Assembly (NCBI GenBank): GCA_022836615.1
Contig: MU405285.1
Coordinates: 62,001 to 126,000, forward strand
Reading direction: 5' to 3'
Length of the DNA: 64,000 nt
Source: Annulohypoxylon bovei var. microspora
Taxonomy: Eukaryota > Ascomycota > Sordariomycetes > Xylariales > Hypoxylaceae
Numbering within the stretch: position 1 is the first letter of the stretch; each line of letters opens with the position of its first letter. The notes beneath the pieces are model-generated. The model was not told where the DNA came from and made no database searches. It saw only the letters and a list, made by a program, of their open reading frames with translations. Position numbers and translations under genes: made by a program. Below, one piece after another: positions 12,201 through 24,828 of the stretch.

Positions 12201-12726
12201 ATGGCGAGCTCTACTTCGGATTCATTCCCCCTGGCGACGGACCAGCCTTACAGCGAAGGCGATAGCGGGCCCGGCTCTATCAGCTCTGGCGGAAGCATCG
12301 ATAATTCAGCTGGGGCATCTGGAAGCAGCCCTGGTGTTATTCAGATTTCCCACGGTGCGATAGTTGCGATAATAGTTGTTGTTGCGGTTGTATGCGTGCT
12401 TGGCAGTAGGTTCCCTCTCAAATAAAAGATTTTCAATATGCTGACACGGCATAGTTTCTACAGCAGTACTCTTCTACCTTGCCAAGAAGAGGGAATGGAA
12501 GGTTAGAGAAAGCATTCGGCGTTCGGCAAGGAGGGTAGTCACTGCTCTCACCCCTCGCCGCTCTGAATTTCCAAAATCAGTCAAGGATAGCTCTCGAGGT
12601 CGTGTTCGCTTGGACGATGTACCACCTACGCCTCGACTTCGACCCGAAGACGTTGAGAAAGGCCTTGCCCAGTCTACTATTCGACAGAGCCCGGAGGGAA
12701 GAAGCAAGAAGTGGACGAGGAAGTGA
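12201..12726 (+). CDS. Small single-pass membrane protein, 155 residues
   Basis: Two exons (12201-12405 and 12464-12726) are joined by a 58-nt intron, GTAGGT...CAG, with a GCTGAC branch-like site. The N-terminal 50 residues are Ser/Gly-rich. One hydrophobic helix spans about residues 52-75 (HGAIVAIIVVVAVVCVLG followed by TVLFYLA). A basic cytoplasmic-looking tail follows (KKREWKVRESIRRSARRVV, then RRSEFPKSVKD). This arrangement is common in uncharacterised filamentous-fungal proteins. There is no signal peptide, so it may be a signal-anchor protein. The ATG at 12201 (CACATGGCG) is preferred over the in-frame upstream start at 12084, which lacks coding character. Function is unknown. Confidence 0.75.
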
Positions 12727-12922
12727 ACAATCGTAATTAGTCGAATGATTAACTGACGTGGTCCGGCCAAAGCTAGTTGAGCGCAGGGTGAACAGAGTTA
12801 TCGCGTCGGGTAATGCATTTAACTAGCTTCCCTTGGAATTGGAGCACGGAGTTTGGGGAAGCGAAGCTGATTGCCTTCTGGATATGTATCAACATCATTT
12901 AGCGCTAGTATTTTGTTGGGTA

Positions 12923-15110
12923 TCAAAGCCGCCTGAAGACATTAGTACTAGCACTCCGTCTTGAATCTGTTCGTCGATCTTTTGTCTCTGGCTTGGGAGC
13001 CTCGTCGTCCATCTTTTTCCTCGATTCTGGGACAAATGTGACCTGTCTTTCTCCAACTATCTCACCATTTCGAGCTTTGCTGATCCTGCCCGACCTTTGG
13101 GCCCTAGAACCTAAGGAGGTATCTTTGGGTATTCGACCACTACTTTGATTGGATGTTCTAACGCGCATTACCATTTCCTTTGGCGCATCCTTAGGGGCTA
13201 TTTCATCTTCGCTATCATCGACATCACTCGAGTCTTCGTCGCTCTTATCTGAGAATTGGGGTCCTGGAACTGTAGTCTTCGCGCCTGTTTCCGGGTCAAC
13301 TTTCGTGCTTGGGTTTAGAACCTGGAACTCGCGACTGTTCTCGTCGATCTTAAACTCTTCGTCTTCGAACAATCGGTTGAATCGTTCATCACCAAGCACT
13401 CCGGCCTTTGTATCAACCTGGGCTCTCTTTTCTTGGCGTTTGAGCAGCTTGTCAACCAGTTTCTGATTGACCTTGACCTTCTTATTTCCTCGGATTCGGC
13501 TGGCACGCTCTTTTTCTACCTTCTCCTTGATGCGCTTGGCACGTTCCTCTTCCATGGCATACGGATTGGCGATTAAACGAGCTTGCTCGTACAATTTCGA
13601 AGCTACAAAGTATCCATGCATGTAAGGGCGCAGTAAGTTTGTCTTGCCAATCAGGTGTGCTAGACTGAGGGACTTCAGTTCTGGTAACGTCAGGAATTTA
13701 AAATTGTCGTATTGGTCGGTGCTGACTTCCTCCGCCATCTCTTCGACCATATTGTCGAGGAACGAGCACCAGCGCGGCGCAGGACCTAACTGTGGTATAA
13801 AGAAACTGTGCAAGGGTTTCCCTTCGTTTGCTGTGAGGATCATTCCGGTGTTCTTGCACCATGTGACGAAATTTATGTCGACCAGTGGCTCGACAGAGGT
13901 CCAAGTCTCGCCATCAAGCTCATCCCAAATCTTGATCATCTGCTTATCGGCAGATAAGACTTTCTTTTCTTGTGAGGAAGTGGTTAGGTGAATGAGATTT
14001 TTGATTGGGAAACCAGGACCATGATCCTTCTGCAGTAGCGGTTTTGGGCTTCGTAGATCGAAAAGTTTGATAAGGCCATTCGACGTGCCAGTCGCAAGTG
14101 AAAGACCTGAAGGGTTAAAGTCGAGGGCGGTTATTTCGCCTTCTTGGCCCCCGAGAATAGCAACTCGAGACTTTGATCGCGAGTCCCAGAATTCGACTGA
14201 ACCGATAGAGGTACCAAAAGCTAGTAAGTTATGACTGTTCTCGGCAACTGCCGCCGTATTAACGCCTCCAACGCCAATGCTTCCTTGTAGTCCAGTTTCA
14301 ACGCCGTCGTCGGTGCCGACGTCGACTTGATATGATTTCATGAATCTCCCGACCTCGAGGTTCATTCGAAATACCTCACCGTGGCCATCGGAATCTAACC
14401 CTACCGAGGGAACTAAGGCTTCAGTAGCGTGGCGATCATAGGCTAGGTCTCTTCCGTACCTAGGTAGGCGTAATTCATGGTGGCATCCAGCTGGGGTCTA
14501 ATACTCGTTGGTCAATGATATGTACCAAACTTGAAACGTTGTTTCCAGGTAGAATTCGGATCTTACATGGAATTCAAGCTTTCTATCACTCTGTAGGTGT
14601 AGAGACTTTGTATAATCGGTCGAGAGGAGAAGGAAGGTTGTATTAAGAGATTTCGTATGTCTCGAATAGGATAATGCAAGATGGGGAAGATAATGAACAT
14701 GGAATTGTGGCTTGTCTGCTAGATATTAGTATATCGTCTGTCAAGATAGAATTCGACATCCCTCAATACACTCTTTCGACGAGACGAAAGGGTTGGGGTT
14801 GTTAGGCAATATCGCAACGTACATGTTCCAGTTGATATAATCCAGTCATTGTCCTCCGAAACCCTGACGCACTGGCTAGCTTCCTCGAACTCGAAATCCT
14901 GAAGGAGCTCTATTCGGTTCTGATATTCGGGATCTGACTTGAGACTACGTTTTCGACGACGCGCCAACCTGCATAGATATCCCATTAATTCATCTTTCTA
15001 GATCGAGAGATGCAGAGATGTATATCGACTTACCAGTCTGGAAGAGGGCGCGCAGTATTAGCGCCGGCTATTGTGTACACTGACACATCTCCTTGATTTG
15101 TGACTTTCAT
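12923..15110 (-). CDS. ENP2: Ribosome-biogenesis WD-repeat protein ENP2 (NOL10 homologue)
   Basis: Four exons (15110-15034, 14968-14823, 14715-14567 and 14497-12923) give 648 residues, close to yeast Enp2 (about 700). The N-terminus GDVSVYTIAGANTARPLPDW and the LARRRKRSLKSDPEYQNRIELLQDFEFEEA block, split only for length here, are diagnostic. WD-type repeats follow (VEFWDSRSKSRVAIL and LIKLFDLRSPKPLLQKDHG). The NUC153 motif DERFNRLFEDEEFKIDENSR lies near residue 490. A Lys/Arg/Glu-rich tail ends the protein. ENP2 is nucleolar and works in 18S rRNA processing and 40S assembly. The third exon encodes a YKPQFHVHYLPHLALSYSRH-type segment expected from the family, which confirms the splicing. The short convergent spacer to the membrane-protein gene is 196 bp. 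Confidence 0.93.
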
Positions 15111-16001
15111 GGCGACAGTGGTTGCCGAGGAAAAGTATCTGGGTGGAAAGCGAAGTATTAAAATGCGAAAGACGAAAAAAGGAAAAAAGAAACGAAGTAG
15201 ATAATAGATGGATGGCACTAGAGGGGCGATAAGAAAATTTGTGGATATTCTTGGTCGATAAGAAAAAACCCTAGTCTTTAAGGTAAGTACTGAGGTACCT
15301 ATGTACCTAATCTTAGGTAAAATTCAAGCGTTCTATGCTCAATTCGTCATTGCCTTGCAGGACCCGAGACGAGACCCTTCTTCGAATCCAGGTTCTTCTC
15401 AGAGGTCCACCCCTTAGATCGTGACCAATGAGTGATCTACCCAGATATTTTAAGCCACAGTCGTTGGTCGCAGCTGCCCGCGTGTCCGGCTAGCCCGCTC
15501 TACTAGGTATGTATGTATGTACTAAATACTCGTGACAAATTCGTGGAATTTGCCGGAGAACTTCAAAGCTTCCAAAGTTCTTCACTCTCAGCCCTTCCTT
15601 CAACAACTAAAGCCATGACCGTACATGTCCGACCCCTGATGCGACCAAATCAAAGATCTATTAATTACTAATCTTTCTATAAACAAAATTCTCCATCTAG
15701 CACCTAGGTATCTACAGCGACGAGGATTCCATGGTTCGATGATTGTCTACACGTCCGCTTACTGCTTGCTTCGCGCTTCGTGATTCGAGCTTCGCATTGC
15801 CTCTTCTCGGCATAGGCATAGCGGAGATGGAGTTCGGCATGAGCCGGAGACCTCAAAGATTGAAATCAACTCATCAAATCTACACCAACTTTATATCATA
15901 TTCTTACGTTAGCCAACGCTTGGTTAAAGGCAAATCTTGTGCCATCTCACCTCTTGCATGGGAACGACTGTCGCATCGGAATGATTGATACGATTTACGA
16001 T
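15111..16001. other. Divergent promoter region between ENP2 and MED13
   Basis: An 891-bp shared upstream region. It includes GTACCTATGTACCTAATC-type and GTATGTATGTATGTAC simple repeats (about 15290-15330 and 15508-15525). No convincing coding sequence is present. The plus-strand ORF at 15743-15988 is probably untranslated leader or noise. Confidence 0.5.
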
Positions 16002-19000
16002 ATGGACACTAGTGAATATGAGACTAATGCATTGGTAATTGTTAGTTACAACTCTCCTAACTGTTGATATGCGCATAATGGCTAACCATGATGGATCCGC
16101 GACGTAGAATAATATATCGTCTGTCAACTTTGCTTTCTACGACCCCGTCTCTCCAACCCTCGCGTCTTTCGGCTCTAATGCGCTCGAACTCGAGAACGGA
16201 CTTCGAAGAGATGGATTCTTGGCTTATTTCGACACCGTTCGACGGGGGGTATGGTGTTTCCGTCTGTCACAAAAGGATAGACAGCCAGCCGCGTCAAGTT
16301 TTCCCAAATCCGTTGGAAATGCTGGATTTGCCTTTTCTTTAACTGAAGAGGGTGCTCTGGAATCAGCCGCACTAGTCAAGAGTCGCCAATATGGCCCGAA
16401 CGCAGGAAATACACCAGCAAGCTCTTCCTCGTCCGGTGGTTCAGCTAGTCTAGATTCAGCTTACAGAAGTACACAATCTGCTACTCTTCCGTCGGTTCAG
16501 CCATTCCCTTCTCTAGGCGAACAAGAATCTAAGACAGTCTCGTCTGTCGATTCGAAACTTACTTCCTCGACCCCAACAAAGGATATTTACGAGCACTTTA
16601 TCCTTGCTACTCTATCGGCAATTTCTTCTAGCTTCTGCGCTACTACCGGCGCCATTCCGTTGAGCTCTCGAACTCTACTCCTCCCTAGAACTTCTCATAG
16701 CGACTGCATCGATATCCCGGCTATTCTAGCTTCCCTGCGTATATATCTTACAACCACAGGTAGTCTTGTTATATCTTTCGCCCTTTCCCCGGCTGAGGGT
16801 ATAATCAACCTATCCGAAAATCTGGGACATACTCTGCCGTCGCTTGGTGTAACTGTTTTAGCTGCACCGCTGGGCATGTTTGCTACTTGCCATCCTATTG
16901 CTAATTCCGAGACTACTACTACTGATAGCGGATTTGCTCAGTCACCTGATACTCAGGTTGTGAGATTGCGGTCCGAGAGAGACGACGGCCCCTGGCGGAA
17001 TGTCTGCGCTAAATTTCTTCAGGCGCGTAACATACCGTCTTCGTTCTGTGAATCTCAAAATTGGATTGGCCTTCAACGAATGCGGCGGAAGCCAACGGAA
17101 CAGAATATAGACGGAAAACGGACTCCGCTAATAGGCGCCCCTAGTATATCGTGGCCCGTCAATCTCTGCTTTTGCAAGATATTTTCACGCCTCTCAATTG
17201 GAGACGAAACAGAAGACCAGTCCACGTCCCAGCCTAACCAGAATTTTGATGCTTTAAAGGTTGCGAAACAATGGGTTTTAGGTGCTAGAGAGCGAGATGA
17301 GACTCTGGCAAAGAACAAGAAGGAAAGGGATGCTGCAACCGCCCGTGAGGTCTCGTTAGCTGATGGCCAGGCTCAGCATACGAGTGGATTATCACCTCTA
17401 ACCCTACAGCGGCCCAACAACGTCAATGCGTTGCCAGGGGGTTTATATCCCACGCCACCAGGTGCTCAGAATGTTGTAGGCGCGACTCCGTCTATGGACG
17501 GCACAGTCTCCAGCCCCGGGAACAATGCGAATACTACAACGATGGCAGACATCAATACTGCTCGCAATGTGTCATACGGCGACAACTGGGAGAACACGGA
17601 AGTCAAACGCGAGCGCCTTGGCGCCTCATTTGAGTCCGAGAATCTCTTTGGCGAGCTGGGACCCGATATGTTTGGAGACACCGATATTACTGAAGCCGAT
17701 TTCAATTTTTTTGACGAGCAGCCAGGTGATATGGATCTGGGGTCGCTTGACCTTCCTGGGCTCCCAAATACCGATACGAATCTTGATCTCACGGTCAGCC
17801 TGCCATCAACTCAAGAATCGCAGATCAAATCGGGCCCTCCAGATATTCTTTTATCTGACGCGACCCCTTCTCCAACATTTACAAAGCCCGAGCTAAGACA
17901 TGCCCGAAGCTCGCTAGAGGACCCCCGACGCATAGCTGGACTAGAATCTAATAGATTTCAGCCTCCGAGCTTGAAGCGACCCGCAAGCCCATTTAATCCA
18001 GATACGGTATACAAGAGGATTAGGGCTTCTCTTGATAACCACAAGGCCGTCCAGAAGAATTCCCGTATAAGCGCATCACCCCACAACAGCATTTTCGACA
18101 AGGTAAATTTCGGGCCTTGTTTATCAATAGTGAATAGCAAATATGAAGGAAGTGGGCGCTTCGACTTTTCTCTCGAACGATCGGGAGACGCTAAACCATC
18201 TAGTTTGAACGAGCCGCCGACGACGGACTATTTGCGGCGTCATGTAAAGGGCCGGAAAGGTTTGAAAGAACTCCCTGCAAAAGTTGGACAACTTTTGATT
18301 CGGACCTCTGGAATAGAGGCACCTACATCGAATGGAGCCAGCCCTTCGAACATACCCTCGAATATCGAAGAAGCTCACTCAGACGCTGATGAGATTAGTC
18401 TCGTATCAGATCAAGATGACTCGAGCTATGATGGCGATGAGCCTTTATCCCCTATAAAATCCGTAAGCATAAGACGACGGCTGATCGACGATGACGGAGA
18501 ATCGCTTGCTACGTCATTTAGGGAGCTTGAATCTGTGGATGTGAGCTCGCCACATGAATTTCCCCAGACTTGCAAATCTGAGGCGGATCTTCCGCTTACG
18601 AAATACTTTGCTGATCCCGAGCCGCCCTTGCTTCAATATTCGTTATCAGATGAGCAGCTGATAATTGCTGCACAAATTCTCACGGATCAGTTTGCTACTT
18701 GTACTCTCCTAGCTGCTCCGGCATCGCAACCATTAGGATCAAGAGCTGATCGACGTCGCCAGCTCACTAGCTTAACACGCAAATCGATCCAAGACATTAA
18801 GTCGAGCCTTCCCCCGTGTCTAGCAGTTGCCGCTGGGTGTCAATTTCGCCCCTTCATTGAACTCCAAGACGTGCCGCTCCTTGGTCAGCCTACGAGGATG
18901 CAACCGAGATTTCCAAACGCCGAGCAAATGAGACCGAGCAACTTATTCCAGATACCGTCTCCACATTTTGAACTGCGGCGGTACGAATCCAAGTTGTCCG

Positions 19001-20565
19001 TCTTGCCATCTGCAGTTGCTTTCTGGGAGAGTCTTGGCCTTAGCCCATCGCCCGGGAATAAAGACATCAACGCCATTTGTATTTTCCCTGATTACGAAGG
19101 TCTCTCAGATGACATGCTGGTATTCACGGACAGAATGCGTAGCATATACGAATCATTGAAATTAGGCTCATTTAATCGTCTACCAACAACGTCTAGCGTA
19201 GAGAATGGTCTTTTTCCTTTCACCGTTGAGAAAGACCCCATACCATTCAACAAATCCTCGCCATTTCTAAAGCCCTCGCTAGCGAGTTGCGCCTCCAAGG
19301 TCTGCCAAGTGCTAGCGTCAATGAACGTGGAAGAGATAAATTTCGTCGTATTCTTCGTTTACTCGCCTGGCATTACCGGTTCGATAGTTGAGAGCTGTGT
19401 GGTCTTCAACCAGATCTTTGAGGGATATAGGAGATTGCTATCTAGCAAAAAGCTACCGGTTGTCAACGACTTGGCTCTTCAATTAGTGCCTCAGGATTTT
19501 GTGGCATCCTCAAGTTCAGTGGCCATGCCCTCTCCTTTCGAATTTTCTAGGCTAGCCATGGAGACGTACGATAGGTGCATTCAATTCGGTGGCACGTCAC
19601 CGTCGCCCGCTCTGATGCTCGAGCAACCTCCACCACGGATGATTGATTTCAAATTAACAACAAATCCATCTGCGTCTCTGCTACACGAGAATACATGCCT
19701 TCACATTGCTTACGCCCAAAGTATTGACGGAAGATGGATCACTGCCGCTTGGACGGACAATAGGGGTAGTCAACAAATGACGGCATCCTACTGTCTGGGG
19801 AGAAAGGGGAAGAATCTTTCAAGACCAATCGCGGATGTAGCAACAGGGATTTGGGGGGCGACTCTCGATTTTATCTCCGCTTGGAAAGTACACTGGCGGG
19901 TTATCATCGCAAAATGTGGCGCGATGGAGCAGTCCGAGATAGAGCTCTGGTCTAACCTCGCTCAGGCAGAGTCAAAAGCATCGATTAGCCTGACGCTCGT
20001 TGCAGTAGATACAGACCCATCTATGCAACTACTCCCCCCCGTTGTCAAGGTGTCGAGTAGCGCCCTATCGGTATTTTATACGACACCAGTTTCGACACCG
20101 CAAGGGTCTATGGTCTCGCCTGAGCAGAGTGGTAACCCGCCCACCCCCATCCGGGAAAATATGGGGACAAGCGCGCCTACGCCAGGGGCCGACAACAACC
20201 CCGATTCCGACGGCGACGCTACACTAACAGAAATAACGGATCAAACGTGGGGTGCCGTCTTATCACATAGATTAAATAACTCGAGCTCCCTGATGGAGCT
20301 CACTCCGGCCCTTGTCAGTGGCTACCTAGTAAAACGAGGTGGATCGCGAGTCGAAGATCCTCTGGTCGTCATGGAGGTTAGCGTCGTCCACAATGAAGGC
20401 AACCCAAGAGCTTACGAGTCGCTGTTGAGGGAGATGCTTACATATTATCGAGGTCTGGGAACATTAGCCAGGGCCCGCGGCATGGTTGATAAGGAGACTG
20501 ATATCCGGCCGTGGCACATCGCCGCTGCGGAAAAAGCCGTCAAGGCGCTGTATATGCTAATGTGA
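16002..20565 (+). CDS. MED13: Mediator complex subunit 13 (SSN2/SRB9, CDK8 module)
   Basis: The protein is 1496 residues from a 33-nt first exon (16002-16034, MDTSEYETNAL) and a single huge exon (16108-20565), joined by a 73-nt intron with a GGCTAACC branch-like site. The N-terminus (NNISSVNFAFYDPVSP, then GFLAYFDTVRRGVWCFR) and the C-terminus (PWHIAAAEKAVKALYMLM) match the fungal MED13 family. A long acidic, disordered centre holds FGDTDITEADFNFFDE, the conserved MED13 MID-entry motif. The C-terminal part has a PIWI-like arrangement (SIDGRWITAAWTDNRG). MED13 tethers the CDK8-cyclin C kinase module to core Mediator and acts in the nucleus. The short first exon makes the start easy to miss. 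Confidence 0.95.
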
Positions 20566-20578
20566 TGTGCTACCTAGG

Positions 20579-20583
20579 TTTTT

Positions 20584-20614
<31 letters not shown>

Positions 20615-20700
20615 GGGCCGTGGGGCTGGGGTTGGGTTTTAGATTCCCAACAAGGCGAAAAAACACCCCGTAATNNNNNNNNNNTCACCCCCCCCCCCCG

Positions 20701-20740
<40 letters not shown>
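20579..20740. other. Assembly gap (10 N) flanked by long homopolymers
   Basis: Straight after the MED13 stop there is a T run, a G run of about 24, a short mixed segment, ten N at 20675-20684, and then about 50 C broken by single G residues. Opposed G and C runs around a gap look like low-quality read ends joined at a scaffold gap. They are not a biological repeat. Open frames across it encode only proline or glycine runs. Confidence 0.85.
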
Positions 20741-20741
<1 letters not shown>

Positions 20742-21325
20742 CAGAGGGCATGGCTTAGGGATGTAGCTGCACTACAAGGCTAAAAGACAGCAGCTCTTTT
20801 TTAGCGATATAATAAGATACCAATACCTGATGAGTTTCACAGAAGACTAACTTGCTTAATTCGTTGTGTCATATTGGATGTATTGATTCGAGAGTCTTAT
20901 GGAATGCAGTGCATACAACGCGGACGCTGCAGAGCGGATGATAGGATTCAGCAGCGGACTTTGGCGGGCTATGGCATAGGCCGGGCTAGTTCACCTATTT
21001 TGACAACACCAAAATCCTCCCACGTGAGCGGTATTCCGAATCATTAGCCGCATACAAGTAGGTACTTGGTGCGAGGAGTTATACCAGATACTCAAATAGG
21101 TCAAAAAGGAAATGAGTCATCGGAACTAGGTAGTTTTTATCCTATTCGTAATGGAGAATGACTTACTAAAGCGTACATACTGTGTCATAAACGGCGAAAT
21201 ATTTCAATACATATAGGAGCTTCAATATATTTCCGTCTTGTCAACGCTAGGCTTTCCCTAAAGATCTTTAGGACGCCAGTTGGCACCCTTCATACCTCAT
21301 ACCTCAGGCTTTCATTAAATCCAAT
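20741..21325. other. Upstream region of the SDR gene
   Basis: Mixed-composition intergenic DNA with the GTAGGTAC motif near 21057. No gene is visible. Because it adjoins an assembly gap, the true distance to MED13 is uncertain. Confidence 0.5.
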
Positions 21326-23987
21326 ATGGCTCAGCTTGTATGGCTCATTACCGGTTGCTCCTCTGGGTTGGGAGAGCTATTGACGCGTCATGTTCTATCT
21401 CGTGGTGACCTCGCCATCGCTACTGCGCGAACGCTGAGCAAGATCTCGCATCTCGGTCGAGCCGGTGCGGCTATTTTGGAGCTCGACGTTACTCGCTCTC
21501 AACGAGACATAGACGATACTGTCGCTCAGGCCGTCACCATCTATGGGAGAGTCGATGTGTTGGTGAATAACGCAGCCTACATTGCGACAGGGGCATGGGA
21601 AGACGTTGAGTAAGACATAGTAGTTACTTAGACTAACTAGTACCTGAAGGCAATAGGTCACGATACGTTTACATATAATACCATATGATATATTACGATC
21701 TTATGGTTATGTAAACGTACAAACTGCCTGTTTCCAAACCCATATTAAGTGTAGCCTTATATGGCACAAGCCACACAAAGCTACACAAAGCCATAAAGCT
21801 TCTTTTGATTAGTAAATCCCTTTTATTGCTAATACGCTCTCCTGGCGCTAGTGCCATTTAAACGCCATTTAAAAACATTATTTTTAACCTTGCTGTCGCC
21901 TTTTACAGCCTTGTTTTGGCCTTTTTCAGCCTTGTTTGGCCTTTTTCAGCCCTTAGCTACTACCATGTGTATTGTAAGGATCTTATTATTACTTATACTT
22001 TTATTTATTCTTAAGGTTTAATTGGTTAATTATTATAATAAATTACAATATATTTTAATTTATTTAACGCTTTTATATATAATTTTATAAATAATTAATC
22101 ATTTTAATTTTATTATTTAATAACGTTTTTTATATATAACGTTTTTTAAGTTTTAACGTTTAAAAGGTTATTTATATTAATTTAAAGGTACTTATTAATT
22201 TATTAATTTTATATATTTCGTTAAGTTTATTATTATTAAAGTAATTATAATAAATATAACTTAACTTTTTATATTTTTAATATTTTTTACCGTTTTAATT
22301 TTTAATAATGTAATTATTACTTTTATTAAATACTTTATTAATATAGTTACGAAATTTTAAAATAAAATTATTTTTTATTATTTATATTATAATTATAAAT
22401 ATTTTTAATAAAATATATTATTACGTAATTTAATTTTTAACTTTATTTTTAACGTTATAAATAAAATGTGCTTTTAATTATATATTAAAAATTTTATTCT
22501 TTATATTATTATTTTATAAAATAAAATATATAAAAATTATAATATATATAATAAAATTATTATTATTATATTTAATTTCTTTAAATTCCTTTTATAATAA
22601 TATTTTTTATTAATTTTTACATGTTTAATAATTTATATAAAATTAAGTAATTATAATAATACTTTATTTTAAATTTATTATTAACTTTAATAAGTTTTTA
22701 TAAACGTTATTATAAATAATATTAATTATTTTTAAATTATTTATTAAAATAATATTATTTATCCCTTCGATATAATTAATTAATTTTAATGTTATATTTA
22801 ACATTTTTAATTATATAAGAAAATTCTTAAGATTTATTAAACAAAGCTTTTTAAATAACTTTTATTCGAATTATTTTTATTATAAATTCGTATTATTTAT
22901 TAATAAAAATAAAAATAATAACATCGTATCGTTAAAAATTTTAATTTACTTTTCTTATTTAATCGTTAATTCCTTTAAGGCTTTTTTTAACTTATTAATT
23001 TAAGCTTTTAATAAAGTAACATTATTTTTAAATTTTAATGTTATTAATTCCCTTTTTTTAAATTAAAAGGTTTAAAAACCGTGATTTAATTTTTTAAATA
23101 AATACTTAAAACGGAAAAGGTTATTACTATAAAAATAATAAGTCATAATATATTTACGTGTAATATTATGTAATATATTACAATCTTATGATTATATAAA
23201 CATATAAATTGCCTATTTTTAAACCCATGTTAAGTGTAGCCTTATATGGCACAAGCCACATAAAGCCATACAAAGCCATAAAGCTCCCTTTGACTAGTAA
23301 ATCCCTTTTACTGCCAATAGTACCTATAAAACGGGTTGTTCCACTTACACGAAAGCAGGTACGATCAGCTTTTAGCACAGTTTGATACAAACGTCTTTGG
23401 TGCTGTCAAAGTGACCCGCGCGGTCTTACCTCATCTAAGGGAGAAGAAAGCTGGCACGATGGTATTCATCAGTTCCTTGTCAGGCTGGTACGGACATCCC
23501 TTTGTTGGACCATATGCTGGATCCAAGTTCGCTCTAGAAGGTAAGAACCCCAGTCATCGATATTCAATCGTTTCATTAACATGACGAAGGCTTAGTTGAA
23601 AGCTTAAGCCACGAGACAGAAGGATTCGGGATTAAGACTCTGTTGATCGAGCCGGGGAGATTTCGGACGATGCTCCTATCACCGGAGAATCTGCACACAA
23701 TTCCCTCCAAGATCCCCGATTACAAAGAGGCTTCAAAGGCACATGTCGATGGATTAGCAGAAGAGGACCGAACACAACCGGGTGACGCACAGAAAGCCGT
23801 CAAGATCATCGCGGACCTCGTAAGGAAGGAGGGATGTGCAGATGGTAAGGAGGTGCCATTCAGATTCCCACTCGGCGCGGATTGCTACAGCACAATCAAG
23901 GAGAAGTGTGAAGAGACCTTGCAATTACTTCAGGATTGGAATCACGTTATCAATAGCACAGATCATGATTTACCGAATACATTCTAA
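21326..23987 (+). CDS. Short-chain dehydrogenase/reductase with an LTR element in intron 1
   Basis: The protein is 287 residues from exons 21326-21609, 23359-23540 and 23590-23987. It has the classical SDR features: the nucleotide-binding TGCSSGLG (residues 9-16), LDV for the adenine-ring pocket, NNAA, a catalytic serine in ISSLSG (about 134) and YAGSK (Tyr147 and Lys151). It probably uses NADP(H); the substrate is unknown. Intron 1 is 1749 nt because an LTR element was inserted into an original intron of about 69 nt. The donor GTAAGA and acceptor GCAG remain intact and in phase, so the gene may still work if the long AT-rich intron is spliced. Intron 2 is a normal 49 nt. The C-terminal region (KEVPFRFPLGADCY) is typical of fungal SDRs of this type. 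Confidence 0.85.
21645..21834. repeat. Left LTR (190 bp)
   Basis: The less mutated of the two copies at its 5' end. It begins TGAAGG and ends CTAATA, where CA is probably mutated to TA. It contains ATGGCACAAGCCACA, a motif seen again near 28137. Confidence 0.85.
23130..23319. repeat. Right LTR (190 bp)
   Basis: It begins TAAAAATAATAAG, aligning base for base with the left LTR through G-to-A and C-to-T changes, and ends GCCAATA immediately before the GTACC duplication. Confidence 0.85.
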
Positions 23988-24828
23988 TAACTGTCTAGGA
24001 TCTAACCAAACCTAGGTAGTTAGGTACATACCTAGTTATGATATCTATTGGGAGATAAATTTCATAAACCACCATCAAAGGTCCCATAAATTGAGAGTTC
24101 ACCAACAGTAATTCTTCTTCCATACTAGGTATATAAAGAAGCTGTTTCCTTTATGGTTGTGAAGTCCATAGATTCACATAGGTCCCGTGGCTGTTAGGCC
24201 AACGGTTTGTTAGAGTGGTTGTAAATAGGGTGGTTTTGTACGTAACCACAAGTGATCGTATGCAATGAATAGATGGCTAGAAATAGCAGCTACATAAAGG
24301 TGACTGACCGTTGTCTTCCGGTCCTTTGTATTATTAAACCCTCTATTAATAGGTGCAACTAAAGTTTAATTAAAAGGGTTAATTACCTATGTAAATTGAC
24401 AAAGAAATTTCTAAGCATTGTTTCATTTGTTGGCACACTTTATGCCTTCAAAACAAAGAGCTAACTAGGTCAGCTTAGAATGTTGGAAATACGGCTCTTT
24501 ATACTCCCTATAAATGGTTAAAAGATTGTTCACAATAATCTCTTCACTTTCCTTTTGTTCAAGTTGTACAAGATGTTTATTAATAAAAGTCAATGCAGTT
24601 TTAAATTTATATATAAGGTGAGAAAAGATACACAACTCATTTGAAAATTCGAAATTCTCCATAACCAGCAATACTTACCTACTTACTTAACTTCTCATAA
24701 CCTATACTATTACTATCAAAAGATAAAAACATATCTATCCTAATTCAAAATTTAATAATAACTCAAGATAAATCAAGGATATTTTTAATACTTCCCTTCC
24801 CATCTCGCTTACGGTGTTAACTTCGAAG
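23988..24828. other. AT-rich spacer between SDR and SNF2-like gene
   Basis: About 840 bp, increasingly AT-rich towards 24800. It includes a CCTAGGTAGTTAGGTACATACCTAG motif cluster near 24010. No gene is recognised. It presumably holds the SNF2-like gene's promoter. Confidence 0.5.

Larger units (their letters stand above)
21645..23319. mobile_element. RIP-degraded non-autonomous LTR retroelement, 1675 bp
   Basis: Two direct repeats of exactly 190 bp (21645-21834 and 23130-23319) bound the element, and GTACC flanks both sides (21640-21644 and 23320-23324) as a 5-bp target duplication. The left copy starts TGAAGGCAATAGG. Aligned by hand, the two copies have no indels and about 33 differences, all transitions, which is the signature of RIP. 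The 1.3-kb interior encodes nothing and is extremely AT-rich beyond about 21990. Its start keeps tandem CAGCCTTGTTTGGCC-like units (about 21905-21952). The size and empty interior fit a TRIM/LARD-type non-autonomous element. Orientation is inferred only from the TG start. Confidence 0.88.

Noticed and set aside
20557..20758. ORFs encoding poly-Gly or poly-Pro
   Set aside because: They run through homopolymers and the N gap, an assembly artefact.
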